Origin: Thermasporomyces sp036564245
GTDB taxonomy: Bacteria > Actinomycetota > Actinomycetes > Propionibacteriales > Actinopolymorphaceae
Length of the DNA stretch: 64,000 nt
Assembly (NCBI GenBank): GCA_036564245.1
Contig: DATCKU010000035.1
Span: 105,642 to 169,641 of the forward strand
Direction of reading: 5' to 3'
Shown here: piece by piece, positions 9,268 through 18,574 of the stretch
Numbering within the stretch: the stretch's first letter is position 1
Layout: every line of letters begins with the position of its first letter
Notes under the pieces: model-generated
Seen by the model: only the letters and a program-made list of their open reading frames with translations
Told to the model about the DNA's origin: nothing
The model's database searches: none
Program-made: the position numbers and the translations under genes

Positions 9268-9672
9268 TCACTCGACGACTGGAGTGGTACCCGTGGTTTC
9301 GTCGGTGGCGCCGGACATCCGGCGTTTGCGAGCCGCGCTCTGACGGCGGTTCCATTCGCGCATCCGCTTCGGATAGCCGACCACCTGGGCGTCGTAGCTG
9401 GGGACGCCCAGCCGGTTGGCGAACTCGTGGGCCCGTGCGGCGTCGGGTACCCGTCGTCGGGTCCACTCCCCGTCAGCTGCGACAAGGAGCAGCGTCGTCT
9501 CGGTGACGGCGGTCCTCGGTTCCACGAAGCCCTCGACGCCACGCCTGGTGCGTACGAAGTTCTCCAGGTGGGCCATGTCCTCCCGCGACCAGCCATCGCG
9601 CCTGGTCACCGAGTCGGCGTGACGGCGACCTCGTGGGTGACCCCTCGAGCGGCGCCGGAACCACCGCAGCAT
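9268..9672 (-). CDS. Conserved actinobacterial protein of unknown function
   Basis: 134-residue basic, soluble protein with no signal peptide or membrane segment. The central part (HLENFVRTRRGVEGFVEPRT, then ETTLLLVAADGEWTRRRVPD) and the motif VPSYDAQVVGYPKRMREWN look like a family widespread in actinobacteria and often labelled oxidoreductase without evidence. I see no cofactor-binding motif and assign no function. ATG start at 9672 with a GAGGAGG-like ribosome site just upstream. Confidence 0.7.
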   Translation of the reverse strand: MLRWFRRRSRGHPRGRRHADSVTRRDGWSREDMAHLENFVRTRRGVEGFVEPRTAVTETTLLLVAADGEWTRRRVPDAARAHEFANRLGVPSYDAQVVGYPKRMREWNRRQSAARKRRMSGATDETTGTTPVVE

Positions 9673-9779
9673 GCCGAACCTCCTCGCGATGCGGCTACGC
9701 GGAACCTCTCAAGTGTCGCCGATGGTTCCAGGCGTGCGAAGCGTCCGATCGCAGGCATGGAGTGCCTTCAACCTCTGAC

Positions 9780-9797
9780 GACATATCGTGTAATGTC
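9780..9797 (+). promoter_or_regulatory. Operator-like inverted repeat before the ABC importer operon
   Basis: GACAT and ATGTC flank an eight-base centre (9780-9784 and 9793-9797), about 45 bases before the substrate-binding protein gene. This is a suitable place for a promoter/operator. The regulator is unknown. Nothing else is seen between 9673 and 9842. Confidence 0.3.
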
Positions 9798-9842
9798 CCG
9801 CCATCATCATCCAGGTGAGCAAGGACGACGAAGGGGTCAGTC

Positions 9843-10982
9843 GTGCGCACGCTCAAGAAGGTTCTGCTCGCCGGTACGGCCTTGACGGTCGCTCTCGCCG
9901 CCGGCGGCTGTGGGGAGAACCCGTCGGCTGGTTCGTCCAGCGAGGGCAAGACGGTCCGCCTCTACATCGGAGGGGACGTCAACGTCCGAGGGCTGTGGGA
10001 GAAAAACCTGATACCGGCCTTCCGGAAGGCGTACCCCGGCTACGACGTCCGTGTGACGTTCTCCGAACACGGCGTCAACGACACGACAACGCTTGCGAAG
10101 CTCGGCGCCGCGGTGAAAGCGGACCAGGACGCCGGCTTCGACCTCGCTGACAGCAATCTCGTCCGCCAGGCGGCGACCTCGGGTCTGCTCGCCAAGGTCG
10201 ACACGACGAGCATCCCCAACCTCGCCAACGTCGACGAGAGCGCGCTCGAGCCCGTCGACCACGCAGCGGTTCCGTACCGCGGGTCGTCGGTCGTCCTCGC
10301 CTACGACTCCTCCAAGGTGAAGGAGCCGCCCGAGACGCTCGACGACCTGCTGGCCTGGATCAAGGCGAACCCCGGCAAGTTCACCTACAACTCCCCCAGC
10401 ACCGGAGGTTCCGGCCAGTCGTTCGTGACGACGGTCCTCGACAAGTTCATCTCCGAGGAGGACCGGCAGAAGATGGTCGAGGGGTACGTACCCGAGCTCG
10501 AGCCGCTGTGGGACGAGGGCTTCGCCGTCCTCAAGGACCTGCACCCCGCGATCTACCAGAAGGTCTACCCCAACGGGAACCAGGACGTCCTCAACCTCCT
10601 GGGCAAGGGGGAGATCTGGATGGCGCCGGTCTGGTCCGACATGGCGCTCGCCAGCATGGAGACTGGCCTGCTCGGACCGGAGATCAAGCTCACCCAGATC
10701 AGCAACCCATCGTTCACGGGCGGCGCCGCCTACCTCGGCATGCCGAAGAACGCTCGCAACAAGGAAGCGGCACTCAAGCTGCTGAACTGGGTGCTCGAGC
10801 CGGAACAGCAACAGACGATCGTCGACGTCCTGGCTGGCTATCCCGCCATCAACTTGGACGAGATGCCGGCCGACGTGAAGGAGAAGTTCGCAGGTCTTGA
10901 GACCCAGAACCTCCGCCTCACCTACTCGCAGAAGATGATCAGCGACCTCAACAACCTCTGGCAGCAGAAGGTGCCGGGCTGA
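9843..10982 (+). CDS. ABC importer substrate-binding lipoprotein
   Basis: 379-residue secreted protein. It has a positively charged start, a hydrophobic stretch and a lipobox-like AAGGC with Cys23, so it should be lipid-anchored outside the membrane. The mature part is a family-1-type solute-binding fold (VRLYIGGDVNVRGLWEKNLI; FTYNSPSTGGSGQSF; GEIWMAPVWSDMAL). The set of one binding protein, two PotB/PotC-like permeases and one TOBE-type ATPase resembles polyamine, iron or YnjBCD-type importers. The substrate cannot be chosen from sequence alone. Start is GTG, preceded by GAAGGGG. It is the first gene of a four-gene operon. Confidence 0.85.
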   Translation: MRTLKKVLLAGTALTVALAAGGCGENPSAGSSSEGKTVRLYIGGDVNVRGLWEKNLIPAFRKAYPGYDVRVTFSEHGVNDTTTLAKLGAAVKADQDAGFDLADSNLVRQAATSGLLAKVDTTSIPNLANVDESALEPVDHAAVPYRGSSVVLAYDSSKVKEPPETLDDLLAWIKANPGKFTYNSPSTGGSGQSFVTTVLDKFISEEDRQKMVEGYVPELEPLWDEGFAVLKDLHPAIYQKVYPNGNQDVLNLLGKGEIWMAPVWSDMALASMETGLLGPEIKLTQISNPSFTGGAAYLGMPKNARNKEAALKLLNWVLEPEQQQTIVDVLAGYPAINLDEMPADVKEKFAGLETQNLRLTYSQKMISDLNNLWQQKVPG

Positions 10983-11004
10983 GCCGGCCGGGGAAAGCGC
11001 GAGG

Positions 11005-11901
11005 ATGAGAAGCCAACGGATCCGTGGCCTGCTCATGGTCGCGCCACCCGTTCTCGTGGTGGCACTCTTCGTGGGCTTTCCGGTGCTGACCGCAGCGATG
11101 TACACGCTCGGTCACACCGGAGGCCCCAACTCGGTGGTCGCCTCGATCGGTCAGCGGCAGCACTTCGCCGAGCACTGGTGGGGAACCACCGACGCGTACG
11201 CCGAAGTCTTCGCAAGCCAGCAGTTCCAGCGCAGCGTGGTCGCCACCGTGATCGTGACTGTCGTGTCGGTGGCGGTCACGCTGGGTCTTGCGTGGGCGAT
11301 CGGGTTGTACGTGCGGCTGTCGAAGAGTCGGGTGGCGAAGGTGTTCTCCGCCCTCGCCGTCGTCCCGCTCTTCATCCCGGTGGTGATCGCGTCGTACGCG
11401 ATTCTCACGTTCTACGCATCGGACGGCTTCCTCCGGACGGTCGCGGCTCTCCTCGGCTGGGAGTCCGCACCCACGTTCGGCTACACCATGGTCGCGGTGA
11501 CGATCGCCCAGGTGTGGGTGAACCTCCCGTTCGGCGTGCTGATGATGACGTCCGGTCTCGCTGCCGTACCAGACGTGCTCATCGACGCAGCCCGCGACGC
11601 GGGTGCCTCGCTTCCTCGTGCGGTGGTGTCGGTGTTCGTGCCACTGAACCTCGTCCCGACGGTGATCGTCGCGTCCTTCACCGGTATCGCCGTGCTGGGC
11701 AGCTTCACGGTGCCGTACCTCACCGGACCGTCGGCGCCGAACATGCTCGGTCCCCTCATGACCAACACCTTCGGCTCGTTCAACCAACCACAGCAGGCAC
11801 AGGTCATGGCGATGGTGGTGTTCGCGATCGCGGCCGGCATCGGAGCGGTGTACGTCTGGGCCAACTTCCGCTCCGCCAAGCGCTCGGGAGCGGTGCTATG
11901 A
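11005..11901 (+). CDS. ABC importer permease 1 (PotB-like)
   Basis: 298-residue inner-membrane permease with about six membrane segments. The cytoplasmic EAA loop is visible as DAARDAGASLPRAVVSVFVP, about 80 residues before the end; it contacts the ATPase. It lies 22 bases after the binding-protein gene. Its stop overlaps the start of the second permease (ATGA), which implies coupled translation of the heterodimeric channel. Confidence 0.88.
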   Translation: MRSQRIRGLLMVAPPVLVVALFVGFPVLTAAMYTLGHTGGPNSVVASIGQRQHFAEHWWGTTDAYAEVFASQQFQRSVVATVIVTVVSVAVTLGLAWAIGLYVRLSKSRVAKVFSALAVVPLFIPVVIASYAILTFYASDGFLRTVAALLGWESAPTFGYTMVAVTIAQVWVNLPFGVLMMTSGLAAVPDVLIDAARDAGASLPRAVVSVFVPLNLVPTVIVASFTGIAVLGSFTVPYLTGPSAPNMLGPLMTNTFGSFNQPQQAQVMAMVVFAIAAGIGAVYVWANFRSAKRSGAVL

Positions 11902-12785
11902 GCGCAGTGCAGACGAGTCAGCGGGTCGACGAGGCACCCGCAGTACCGGCGCCCAGCCGTCCGGCCGTGAACGTCGTCCGCCGGGCGATCGCCCGGGCGG
12001 TTCTCGGGTTGTGCGTGCTCCTGCTCGCTGTGTTCATCCTCGGTCCGCTCATCTGGTTGTCCCTCCGGGCGTTCGCCGCCTCCTGGTCGTACCCCTCGCT
12101 CTTGCCGGAGAGCTGGACACTGAGCTGGTGGCGGCAGGTCCTGGCGGACCAGACGCTGGGCAGCTCCATCCGGCTGAGCTTCACGTTCGCGCCGGTCGTC
12201 ACGGCACTCTCGGCGCTCATCTGCCTGCCCGCCGCCTACGCGTTCGCGAGGTTCAACTTCCCGGGTCGGCGGGTGCTCCTCGTCTCGCTGTTCGCGACGA
12301 ACGCGTTCCCGAAGATCGGGCTGTTCGTGTCGGTCGCCGGCTTGCTCTACAGCCTTCACCTCATGGGGACGTTCCTCGGCGTCGTCGTGGTCCAGCTCCT
12401 TGGCACGATCGTGTTCATGACGTGGATTCCCGCGGCGGCGTTCGCGTCCGTTCCCCGCAGCCTGGAGGAGGCAGCGCGGGACGTCGGCGCGGGACCGCTG
12501 CGGGTCTTCTTCACGGTGACGTTCCCTCTCGCCGCGCCGGGCATCCTGGTCGCGATGATCCTCTCGTTCCTCGCGTCGTTCGACGAGGCCCAGGGAACCT
12601 TCCTCGTGGGCGCGCCGAACTACATCACGATGCCGACGGAGATGTACACCCTGGTACTCAACTACCCGGAGCAGGCCGCGGCGGTGTTCTCCATCCTGTT
12701 GTCGGTCCCCTCGGTGCTGCTCATGTTGCTGGTTCGCCGGCATGTCATGGGCGGCCGTCTCGCCGAGGGCTTCCACCTGCGTTAG
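11898..12785 (+). CDS. ABC importer permease 2 (PotC-like)
   Basis: 295 residues, starting at the ATG that overlaps the previous stop by four bases. After a 25-residue polar head the first membrane segment is AVLGLCVLLLAVFILGPLIW. An EAA loop (LEEAARDVGAGPLRVFFTVT) sits about 90 residues from the C-terminus, and six membrane segments are expected. It forms the other half of the channel with the preceding permease. The reading frame stays open far upstream on the same strand, but that extension lies inside permease 1 and is not used. Confidence 0.88.
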   Translation: MSAVQTSQRVDEAPAVPAPSRPAVNVVRRAIARAVLGLCVLLLAVFILGPLIWLSLRAFAASWSYPSLLPESWTLSWWRQVLADQTLGSSIRLSFTFAPVVTALSALICLPAAYAFARFNFPGRRVLLVSLFATNAFPKIGLFVSVAGLLYSLHLMGTFLGVVVVQLLGTIVFMTWIPAAAFASVPRSLEEAARDVGAGPLRVFFTVTFPLAAPGILVAMILSFLASFDEAQGTFLVGAPNYITMPTEMYTLVLNYPEQAAAVFSILLSVPSVLLMLLVRRHVMGGRLAEGFHLR

Positions 12786-12792
12786 GGGTCAG

Positions 12793-13881
12793 ATGAGCGA
12801 CGGGTTGAGGTTGCGCGGGATCACCAAGGTGCTCGGCGGGCGGACGATCGTCGACGGGTTCGACCTCGAGGTGCGTCGTGGCGAGCTGGTCTGCCTGCTC
12901 GGTCCCTCCGGCTGCGGAAAGACGACGACTCTGCGGATCATCGGCGGCTTCCTGCGTCCGGACGCAGGCGAGGTGCTGATCGACGGCACGCCGTACACCC
13001 ACACGCCGCCCGAGCGACGCCCGACCGCGATGGTGTTCCAGAACTACGCGTTGTGGCCGCACATGACCGTCTTCAAGAACGTCGCGTACGGTCTGCGGCT
13101 GCGCAAGCTACCCAAGCGGGAGGTGGCCGAGCGCGTCGAACGCGTCCTCGAGTCGGTCAACCTGACCCATCACATCCACAGCTACCCCGCGCAGATCTCC
13201 GGCGGAGAGCAGCAGCGCGTGGCGCTCGCCCGGGCGCTCGTCCTCGAACCCAAGGTGCTGTTGCTCGACGAGCCGCTGTCGAACCTCGACGCGAAGCTCC
13301 GAGTCCGGGTGCGTGAGGACATCAAGCAGATACAGCAGCGCGTCGGTATCACCACCGTGTTCGTCACGCACGACCAGGACGAGGCGCTCGCGATCTCCGA
13401 CCGGATCGCCGTCATGAACAACGGTCGGATCGAGCAGTACGCCGATCCACACGCGCTCTACCGGGAGCCGGAGACCCGATTCGTCGCCGACTTCGTGGGC
13501 ACGATGAACTTCCTCGAAGCTCGGGTGCGGTCTGCGAGCCAGGGGGCCGTGGTCGACCTCGGCGACGGCGTGGTGGTCCCCTGTGCGGCGCCGACCGCGT
13601 TTCTGGACACGCCCGGCACGGTAGGTGTCCGTCCCGAGGACGTCCATGTCGTGGCCGACGGCGACGGCGCGAAGGCGCGGATCGTGCGGGTCATGCCGCG
13701 GGGGCACTACAAGGAGATCGTGCTCGATCTCGACGTCGTGACCGTGCGCGCGTTCGTCGGTATGGAGCAGCCGACAGAAGGGGACGTGCGAGTCCGCTTC
13801 GGCCGTGCGCTGGTCTACGTCGACGACCGGCTGCGTCGCGGCTCGCCTAGCGCGCCGGCCCGCTCCCCGGCGGTCTCCTGA
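12793..13881 (+). CDS. ABC importer ATPase (PotA/UgpC type)
   Basis: 362 residues. Walker A is GPSGCGKTTTLR, the Q-loop region VFQNYALWPHMTVFKNV, the signature SGGEQQRVALARAL, Walker B LLLDEPLSNLD and the H-loop VFVTHDQDEALAISD. A C-terminal TOBE-like domain follows residue 240 (FLEARVRSASQGAVVDLGDG). It hydrolyses ATP to power the two permeases. The chosen ATG (12793) follows AGGGGT; a longer in-frame start would lie within permease 2. Last gene of the operon. Confidence 0.92.
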   Translation: MSDGLRLRGITKVLGGRTIVDGFDLEVRRGELVCLLGPSGCGKTTTLRIIGGFLRPDAGEVLIDGTPYTHTPPERRPTAMVFQNYALWPHMTVFKNVAYGLRLRKLPKREVAERVERVLESVNLTHHIHSYPAQISGGEQQRVALARALVLEPKVLLLDEPLSNLDAKLRVRVREDIKQIQQRVGITTVFVTHDQDEALAISDRIAVMNNGRIEQYADPHALYREPETRFVADFVGTMNFLEARVRSASQGAVVDLGDGVVVPCAAPTAFLDTPGTVGVRPEDVHVVADGDGAKARIVRVMPRGHYKEIVLDLDVVTVRAFVGMEQPTEGDVRVRFGRALVYVDDRLRRGSPSAPARSPAVS

Positions 13882-13920
13882 GCCCAGAGTGCGGGCGACG
13901 CCTATCGGTGACGTGGCCTA

Positions 13921-13940
13921 CGGGTTCCGCATCGAACCCG
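13921..13940. terminator. Short hairpin after the ABC importer operon
   Basis: CGGGTTC and GAACCCG form a perfect seven-base stem with a six-base loop, 40 bases after the ATPase stop. It lacks a T-run, so it is only a candidate terminator. The rest of 13882-14265 shows no gene. Confidence 0.35.
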
Positions 13941-14265
13941 CGCCGAGCTCGCCGTCGACCGTCTCTCCCACCGCTCATATCAGTCAGAGCGCCGTAGACC
14001 GGTCAGATCGCTGCGGGCCGCGTCGCCTCTGCCGCGTTCTGTCGACCCGACGAGCGTGCCGGCTCTTGTGGACCCCAGGGGCCGGTTGTCCGCTGGATCT
14101 TAAGGCCGCGGCCCGCCCGGGGTAGCGCGGTCGGCCCGGACCACAGCGACGTCGGACGGGCCTCCAGGCGACAGGGTTCACTGACGCACGGGGGCACTGT
14201 GGAAGGATGAGGAGGTCGACACGACCACTGACATGTACACAAGATCAACGCACGCGGAGGACCCC

Positions 14266-15654
14266 GTGGCGGACAATGCCGGCACCTCGTTCGACCTTGT
14301 GATCCTGGGCGGAGGCAGCGGCGGATATGCATGCGCTCTCCGCGCCGCCGAGCTCGGCCTACGGGTCGCTCTCATCGAGAAAGACAAGCTGGGCGGCACC
14401 TGTCTCCATCGTGGCTGCATCCCGACCAAGGCCCTGCTCCATGCGGCCGAAGTAGCCGACTACGCCCGTGACGGCAACGACTTCGGCATCCAGGCGACGT
14501 TCGAAGGCGTCGACATGGCGGGCGTCAACAAGTACAAGGACGGCGTCGTCAACCGCCTCTTCCGAGGCGTCACGGGCCTGCTCTCGAGCCGCGGGATCAC
14601 CGTCGTCGAAGGCGCAGGCCGGCTCGTCGCGGCCGATACGGTCGAGGTCAACGGGACCCGTTACCAGGCACCGAACGTCGTCCTCGCGACCGGTTCGTAC
14701 CCCAAGACCCTCCCAGGCCTCGAGATCGACGGCGACCGGATCATCACGAGTGATCACGCCCTCGTGCTGAACTACGTCCCGCGGTCTGTCCTCGTCCTGG
14801 GCGGTGGCGTGATCGGCGTGGAGTTCGCCAGCGTCTGGCGGTCCTTCGGCGCCGAGGTCACGATCATCGAGGCTCTGCCACGGCTGATCGCCAACGAGGA
14901 CGAGGCCTCGTCTGCGATGGTCGAGCGATCGTTCCGTCGTCGCGGGATCACGGTCAAGACCGGTACGGCTTATCGGTCGGTCGACCGGACCGACAAGTCC
15001 GTTCGCCTGACCGTGGAGTCCGGCGAGACGTACGAAGCCGAGCTGCTGTTGGTGGCGGTGGGACGCGGACCCAACACCTCCGGCCTCGGGTTCGACGAGG
15101 TAGGCGTCAGCATGGACCGCGGATTCGTCCTGACCGACGAGCGCCTGCGCACGAACGTGCCAGGTGTCCGCGCAGCCGGCGACATCGTGCCCGGGCTCCA
15201 GCTCGCACATCGCGGATTCCAGCAGGGGATCTTCATTGCCGAAGACATCGCGGGCCTCAACCCGGCGGTCATCGACGAGACAGGTATCCCGCGCGTCACA
15301 TACTGCGACCCCGAGGTCGCATCCATGGGACTCACCGAGGCCCAGGCAGCCGAGAGATACGGCGCCGACGGGATCCAGACGTTCGTCTATGATCTCGCAG
15401 GCAATGCCAAGAGCCAGATCCTCAAGACACGTGGATTCGTCAAGGTCATTCGCGCCAAGGACGGTCCGGTCGTCGGCATCCACATGGTCGGCGCACGAGT
15501 GGGCGAACTCGTATCCGAGGCCCAGCTCGTCTACAACTGGGAGGCGTATCCGGAAGAGGTCGCCCAGCTCGTCCACATGCACCCCACGCAGAGCGAGGCG
15601 ATCGGCGAGGCTCACATGGCACTTGCCGGCAAGCCGCTCCACGTGCACGGATGA
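14266..15654 (+). CDS. lpdA: Dihydrolipoyl dehydrogenase (E3)
   Basis: About 462 residues. It is an FAD- and NAD-dependent disulfide reductase that reoxidises the dihydrolipoyl groups of 2-oxoacid dehydrogenase complexes and the glycine cleavage H protein. The N-terminal FAD motif is LGGGSGGYACALRAAELG, the redox pair is GGTCLHRGCIP, the NAD motif is LGGGVIGVEFASVWRSFG and the catalytic His-Glu is HMHPTQSEAIGE near the end. The GTG at 14266 has GGAGG five bases upstream and is preferred to an ATG at 14233 that lacks a ribosome site. It is followed by sucB, 100 bases on. Confidence 0.95.
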   Translation: MADNAGTSFDLVILGGGSGGYACALRAAELGLRVALIEKDKLGGTCLHRGCIPTKALLHAAEVADYARDGNDFGIQATFEGVDMAGVNKYKDGVVNRLFRGVTGLLSSRGITVVEGAGRLVAADTVEVNGTRYQAPNVVLATGSYPKTLPGLEIDGDRIITSDHALVLNYVPRSVLVLGGGVIGVEFASVWRSFGAEVTIIEALPRLIANEDEASSAMVERSFRRRGITVKTGTAYRSVDRTDKSVRLTVESGETYEAELLLVAVGRGPNTSGLGFDEVGVSMDRGFVLTDERLRTNVPGVRAAGDIVPGLQLAHRGFQQGIFIAEDIAGLNPAVIDETGIPRVTYCDPEVASMGLTEAQAAERYGADGIQTFVYDLAGNAKSQILKTRGFVKVIRAKDGPVVGIHMVGARVGELVSEAQLVYNWEAYPEEVAQLVHMHPTQSEAIGEAHMALAGKPLHVHG

Positions 15655-15754
15655 CCTCCTCGCCCAGTTCGGCGACGGTGCAATGGGAGCTGCAAAGGGA
15701 GCACTGACACCACCGATCCAGGACTTCTGACAGCAGGAGAACAAGGAGTTAGGA

Positions 15755-17605
15755 ATGCCCGTCTCCGTCACCCTCCCCGCACTCGGGGAGAGCGTCACCG
15801 AGGGAACCGTGACGCGGTGGCTCAAACAGGTAGGCGACAAGGTCCAGGCCGACGAACCACTACTTGAGGTCTCCACGGACAAGGTCGACACCGAGATCCC
15901 GGCACCGGCATCCGGCACACTGCTCAAGATCAGCGTCGGCGAGGACGAGACCGTCTCCGTCGGCACCGAGCTCGGTGTCATCGGAACCGAGGACGAGGCG
16001 GAAGCGGCTCCGCCACCGGCGCCCGAGACCGAGCCAGCTGGCGTGGCTGCACCGGTGGGCGAGGCTGCCCCGCCGAGTGAGCCCGCAGCCGAGGCGCCCG
16101 CGCCCTCCCCTGCTGCTGGTCAGCAGCCAGCCGCGCAGCCCGCTGGCGAGGCGGCCGGCGTTTCGGTGACGCTCCCCGCCTTGGGCGAAAGTGTCACGGA
16201 GGGAACCGTGACGCGGTGGCTCAAACAGGTAGGCGACACGGTCCAGGCCGACGAACCACTGCTTGAGGTCTCCACGGACAAGGTCGACACCGAGATCCCG
16301 GCACCGGCATCCGGCACGCTTGTCAAGATCAGCGTCGGCGAGGACGAGACCGTCTCCGTCGGCACCGAGCTCGGTGTCATCGGCAGTGCGGAGGCGGCTG
16401 CACCAGCTCCCCACGTCGAGGCGCCGGCTCCCGCAGCCCAACCGGCACCGGCCGCACCTCCTCCGCCGGAGCCCGCTCCTGCGCCGGCTCCACCACCCCA
16501 GCCAACTCCACCACCCCAGCCAACTCCGCCACCGCAGCCGGCTCCCCCGGCAGCTCCTTTCACACCTCCGCAGCCTGCCCCCGCACCGACCCCGGCAGCT
16601 GCGGCGCCTCCTCAGCCCACCGCTGCGCCGCCGGTCTCCGCCGAGCGTGCTGCCGGGCCGCAGTACGTCACACCACTCGTCCGCCGGCTGGCTGCCGAGC
16701 ACCAGGTCGACCTCACGAAGGTTCGAGGCACGGGCGTGGGCGGCCGGATCCGCAAGCAGGACGTCCTGGCGGCGGCCAAGGAACAGGAAGAGGCGCGGAT
16801 CCGCGCCGCACAGCAGGCCGAAGCGGCGGCCGGCCTCCCCGGTGCGGCGCCGGCAGTAACCCCGACTCCCGTGAAGCCCAGCCCGCTGCGTGGGACGACC
16901 GAGCCGCTCAGCCGCGCTCGCCGCGTGATCGCCAAGCGGGTCCACGAGTCCCTGCTCAACACCGCCCAGCTCACGACCGTCGTCGAGGTCGACGTCACGC
17001 TCATCGCTCAGGTCCGTGACCGGGTGAAGCGGGCGTTCGAGCAGCGGGAGGGCGTCAAGCTCACGTTCCTTCCGTTCTTCGCCAAGGCCGCGCTCGAGGC
17101 GCTGAAGGAGCACCCCAAGCTCAACGCCACGATCGACGTCGAGAAGGGCGAGGTCACTTACCACGGCACCGAGAACCTCGTGATCGCCGTCGACACCGAC
17201 CGCGGTCTCATGGTCCCGGTGATCCACAATGCCGGTGACCTCAACGTCACAGGCCTCGCCAAACGGATCACCGATCTCGCTGAGCGCACCCGCACCAACA
17301 AGATCACCCCGGACGAGATCTCGGGCGGGACGTTCACGATCACCAACACTGGGAGCCGTGGCGCCCTGTTCGACACGCCGATCTTCTTCGAGCCGCAGGT
17401 CGCGATCCTCGGCACCGGCACGGTCGTGAAGCGACCCGTTGTCGTCGAGACTCCGCTCGGCGACACGATCGCGGTGCGTCACATGGTCTACCTCGCACTG
17501 AGCTACGACCACCGGCTGATCGACGGCGCGGATGCTGCACGGTTCCTGGGCGCGGTGAAGTCTCGGCTCGAGGACGGGAGCGTCGCGGCCGAGTTCGGCG
17601 TCTGA
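15755..17605 (+). CDS. sucB: Dihydrolipoamide acyltransferase (E2, two lipoyl domains)
   Basis: 616-residue core of a 2-oxoacid dehydrogenase complex. Lipoyl domain 1 covers residues 1-78 and lipoyl domain 2 about 136-210, each with the modified Lys in STDKVDTE. A Pro/Ala-rich linker leads to the E1/E3-binding domain at about 305-340 (VTPLVRRLAAEHQVDLTKVR). The catalytic acyltransferase domain runs from about 385 to the end, with the active-site motif SYDHRLIDGADAARFLG. In actinobacteria this E2 is often shared by the pyruvate and 2-oxoglutarate complexes, so SucB is the conventional name. Start ATG has AAGGAG seven bases upstream. Confidence 0.93.
   Translation: MPVSVTLPALGESVTEGTVTRWLKQVGDKVQADEPLLEVSTDKVDTEIPAPASGTLLKISVGEDETVSVGTELGVIGTEDEAEAAPPPAPETEPAGVAAPVGEAAPPSEPAAEAPAPSPAAGQQPAAQPAGEAAGVSVTLPALGESVTEGTVTRWLKQVGDTVQADEPLLEVSTDKVDTEIPAPASGTLVKISVGEDETVSVGTELGVIGSAEAAAPAPHVEAPAPAAQPAPAAPPPPEPAPAPAPPPQPTPPPQPTPPPQPAPPAAPFTPPQPAPAPTPAAAAPPQPTAAPPVSAERAAGPQYVTPLVRRLAAEHQVDLTKVRGTGVGGRIRKQDVLAAAKEQEEARIRAAQQAEAAAGLPGAAPAVTPTPVKPSPLRGTTEPLSRARRVIAKRVHESLLNTAQLTTVVEVDVTLIAQVRDRVKRAFEQREGVKLTFLPFFAKAALEALKEHPKLNATIDVEKGEVTYHGTENLVIAVDTDRGLMVPVIHNAGDLNVTGLAKRITDLAERTRTNKITPDEISGGTFTITNTGSRGALFDTPIFFEPQVAILGTGTVVKRPVVVETPLGDTIAVRHMVYLALSYDHRLIDGADAARFLGAVKSRLEDGSVAAEFGV
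15800..15984 (+). repeat. Lipoyl-domain DNA repeat, copy 1
   Basis: This 185-base stretch recurs 399 bases downstream with only about five differences by eye. It encodes most of lipoyl domain 1 of sucB. Near-identity at silent positions is more than protein constraint needs and suggests recent duplication or gene conversion. Confidence 0.9.
16199..16383 (+). repeat. Lipoyl-domain DNA repeat, copy 2
   Basis: Direct repeat of 15800-15984 at a fixed offset of 399 bases, within sucB. It encodes lipoyl domain 2, with Thr for Lys in GDTVQ and VK for LK in the later strand as the visible amino-acid changes. Confidence 0.9.
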
Positions 17606-17627
17606 GCTCGCCGGGCATCGTCATCCC

Positions 17628-18539
17628 ATGCGATGGGTGCTAGCCGGCGCGTCCGGCTTCCTCGGCAAGGCGCTACATGCCGAGCTCGGTCGGCTCGGTC
17701 ACGACGTCGTACGCCTCGTACGACGTCCGCCCGAGTCTCCTCATGAGTCTGCGTGGAACCCGGTACGCGGCGAGGTCGACCCCGGCGTCCTCGGGGAGGC
17801 CGACGTCGTGGTCAACCTCGCCGGTGCCAACATCGGTCGTGTCCCCTGGACAGCGTCGTATCGGCACACGATCCGGGCGAGCCGAGTGACGACCACGCGC
17901 ACCCTCGCACGAGCGCTCGCCGACCTGGAGAACCCGCCGACCTTCATCGCGCAGAGCGCGATCCGGTACTACGGAGTCGGACGAGGCGACGAGCTCCTCA
18001 CCGAGGACTCCGGACCGGGCGAAGGATTCCTCGCCAGTGTGGTGCAGGAATGGGAGGCCGCGACCGAGCCGGCCGAACGCGCCGGAGTTCGTGTCGTGCG
18101 CCTACGCACCGGGGTCGTGCTCGACAGCTCCGGTGGCGCCTTCCCGCTCCTCGTGTTGCCGTTCCGCTTCGGGCTCGGCGGACAGCTGGGCTCTGGCCGG
18201 CAGTACATGGGCATGATCAGCCTGGTCGACTGGCTGGCCGCCGTGCGGTTCGTCGCCGAACGCGAGGACTGCAGGGGGCCTTACAACCTGACCTTGCCAG
18301 AGCCCCCGACGAACGCCGAGTTCACGAAGGCCTTGGGTGCGGCACTTCACCGGCCCACCGTAGCTCGAGTGCCAGCCTTCGTTCTGCGCACGCTCCTCGG
18401 TGGCTTCTCCGCCGAGCTCCTCGACAGCGTCCGGATCGTTCCCCGCCGACTCCTCGACGCGGGATTCCGCTTCACCGCACCTGACGTCGAATCCCTGGTG
18501 GCCACGGCGCTTCGGCAGCCGAGTGACCGGCCCACATGA
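17628..18539 (+). CDS. TIGR01777-family NAD(P)-dependent epimerase-like protein
   Basis: 303 residues of the extended short-chain dehydrogenase fold. The dinucleotide motif is at the very N-terminus (VLAGASGFLGKALHAEL), followed by VVNLAGANIGRVPWTASYRH and the family-typical FIAQSAIRYYGVGRGDELL. The C-terminal domain has LGGQLGSGRQYMGMISLVDW. The family (YfcH/SDR39U1) is widely conserved but its substrate is not established. It lies 22 bases after sucB and is probably co-transcribed. It is convergent with the first kinase-like gene. Confidence 0.88.
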   Translation: MRWVLAGASGFLGKALHAELGRLGHDVVRLVRRPPESPHESAWNPVRGEVDPGVLGEADVVVNLAGANIGRVPWTASYRHTIRASRVTTTRTLARALADLENPPTFIAQSAIRYYGVGRGDELLTEDSGPGEGFLASVVQEWEAATEPAERAGVRVVRLRTGVVLDSSGGAFPLLVLPFRFGLGGQLGSGRQYMGMISLVDWLAAVRFVAEREDCRGPYNLTLPEPPTNAEFTKALGAALHRPTVARVPAFVLRTLLGGFSAELLDSVRIVPRRLLDAGFRFTAPDVESLVATALRQPSDRPT

Positions 18540-18574
18540 CGAAGTCTCTGACGAACCCCGTCGGTGTGCTCGTC

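Noticed and set aside
13882..14265. Search for a tRNA around GGGTTC...GAACCC
   Set aside because: The stem has a six-base loop without the TTCGA T-loop consensus and no acceptor stem; kept only as a hairpin.
14359..15981. Minus-strand open frame of 540 codons
   Set aside because: Antisense to lpdA and the start of sucB, with no recognisable domain.
15860..17512. Minus-strand open frame of 550 codons
   Set aside because: Antisense shadow of sucB; its apparent repeats only mirror the lipoyl and Pro-rich repeats.
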